Assembly: GCA_016786465.1 (NCBI GenBank)
Contig: JAEUWC010000010.1
Span: 44,717-108,716, forward strand
DNA: 64,000 bases
DNA from: Bdellovibrionales bacterium
Lineage (GTDB): Bacteria; Bdellovibrionota; UBA1018
Reading direction: 5' to 3'
The position numbers and the translations under genes are program-made. Positions 63,806-64,000 of the stretch are shown here, in pieces (position 1 is the stretch's first letter; every line of letters begins with the position of its first letter). Below the pieces are notes generated by a model. That model was given only the letters and a program-made list of their open reading frames with translations, was not told where the DNA came from and did not search any database.

Positions 63806-64000
63806 TTATTTACAAGTGCGGTACATCAAACCGAACTTAATCGCGGCGCCAGAACCCGACTGGATGTCCGACGAATCGATTGAACTGGTGACCAGTTCGT
63901 TCTTTTCGTTAGTTTGAACGACGACTGAAGTGTTGACCGAAATCAAAGTCGAAGCTCCGCAAGCGGACCACTGGACGTCTGTTTGCTTCAAGCGGTTGGC
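63806..64000 (-). CDS. C-terminal end of an unidentified gene, truncated by window edge
   Basis: Minus-strand frame open to the window end (64 codons plus stop visible). The visible residues are polar, with two Cys (WSACGAS, MYRTCK) and short beta-type segments (LISVNTSVVVQT). Too little to assign; its start lies beyond the window. It could be the end of a secreted protein. Confidence 0.55.
   Translation of the reverse strand, partial: ANRLKQTDVQWSACGASTLISVNTSVVVQTNEKNELVTSSIDSSDIQSGSGAAIKFGLMYRTCK

Overview
The window reads as a stretch of core chromosome from a Gram-negative, envelope-rich bacterium. It has Tol-Pal components, an FtsEX-EnvC-type division module, beta-barrel and lipoprotein candidates, a polysaccharide cluster and a high density of two-component and second-messenger proteins. 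Gene content and style (CHASE2 adenylate cyclase, sigma-54 activator, Lys/Ala-rich proteins, a bacterial ceramidase) fit the Bdellovibrionota or a related former deltaproteobacterial lineage. That placement is inference, because no rRNA gene is present to test it. Coding is dense, with many 1-4 base start/stop overlaps, and no gene-free stretch exceeds 300 bases. No insertion sequence, prophage, CRISPR array or rRNA gene was seen. One tRNA gene (Lys, UUU) is present.

Layout. 1-5.3 kb: the 3' part of lpdA, a possible PilZ-like protein, a receiver-TPR protein, a GreA/GreB C-terminal-domain protein and a histidine kinase/response regulator pair. 5.3-12.6 kb (minus): a seven-gene peptidoglycan and division run, ftsE-ftsX-envC-like-ctpA-xseA-M23 lipoprotein-SH3/beta-barrel protein. 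12.8-17.5 kb (plus): a CPBP-like membrane protein, tolQ-tolR-tolA-tolB and a degenerate Hpt-like protein instead of pal. 17.5-28.2 kb: a GT39/ArnT-like transferase, a thiolase, a coupled minus-strand trio (ceramidase, DUF4862-like protein, serine hydrolase), a GAF sigma-54 activator, a Lys/Ala-rich protein, a methyltransferase and two secreted proteins. 28.3-33.0 kb: a serine/purine operon (serC, class V aminotransferase, serA, purA).

33.0-38.2 kb (minus): a hybrid kinase with an HD-domain response regulator, and a PLD-fold protein with a histone-H1-like tail. 38.3-39.8 kb: tRNA-Lys, an O-methyltransferase and TerC. 39.8-45.7 kb: patatin and CheY (minus), a CHASE2 adenylate cyclase with a cyclic-nucleotide-binding protein (plus), and a SPOR protein. 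45.8-47.5 kb: a compact Flp/TadE-like pseudopilin cluster. 47.5-49.4 kb: a PfkB kinase and a convergent bfd/bfr iron pair carrying two Fur-box-like sites. 49.4-54.0 kb (minus): a polysaccharide cluster (two GT4 enzymes, UDP-glucuronate decarboxylase, O-antigen ligase/polymerase), preceded by a TIGR02757 protein. 54.9-64.0 kb: carB, small Cys-rich and secreted proteins, greA, recG and the 3' end of one more gene.

The most notable points are the ceramidase-DUF4862-hydrolase operon, the catalytically degenerate PLD-fold protein with an H1-like tail, the bacterioferritin lacking one ferroxidase ligand but paired with Fur-like sites, and the overlapping pseudopilin cluster.
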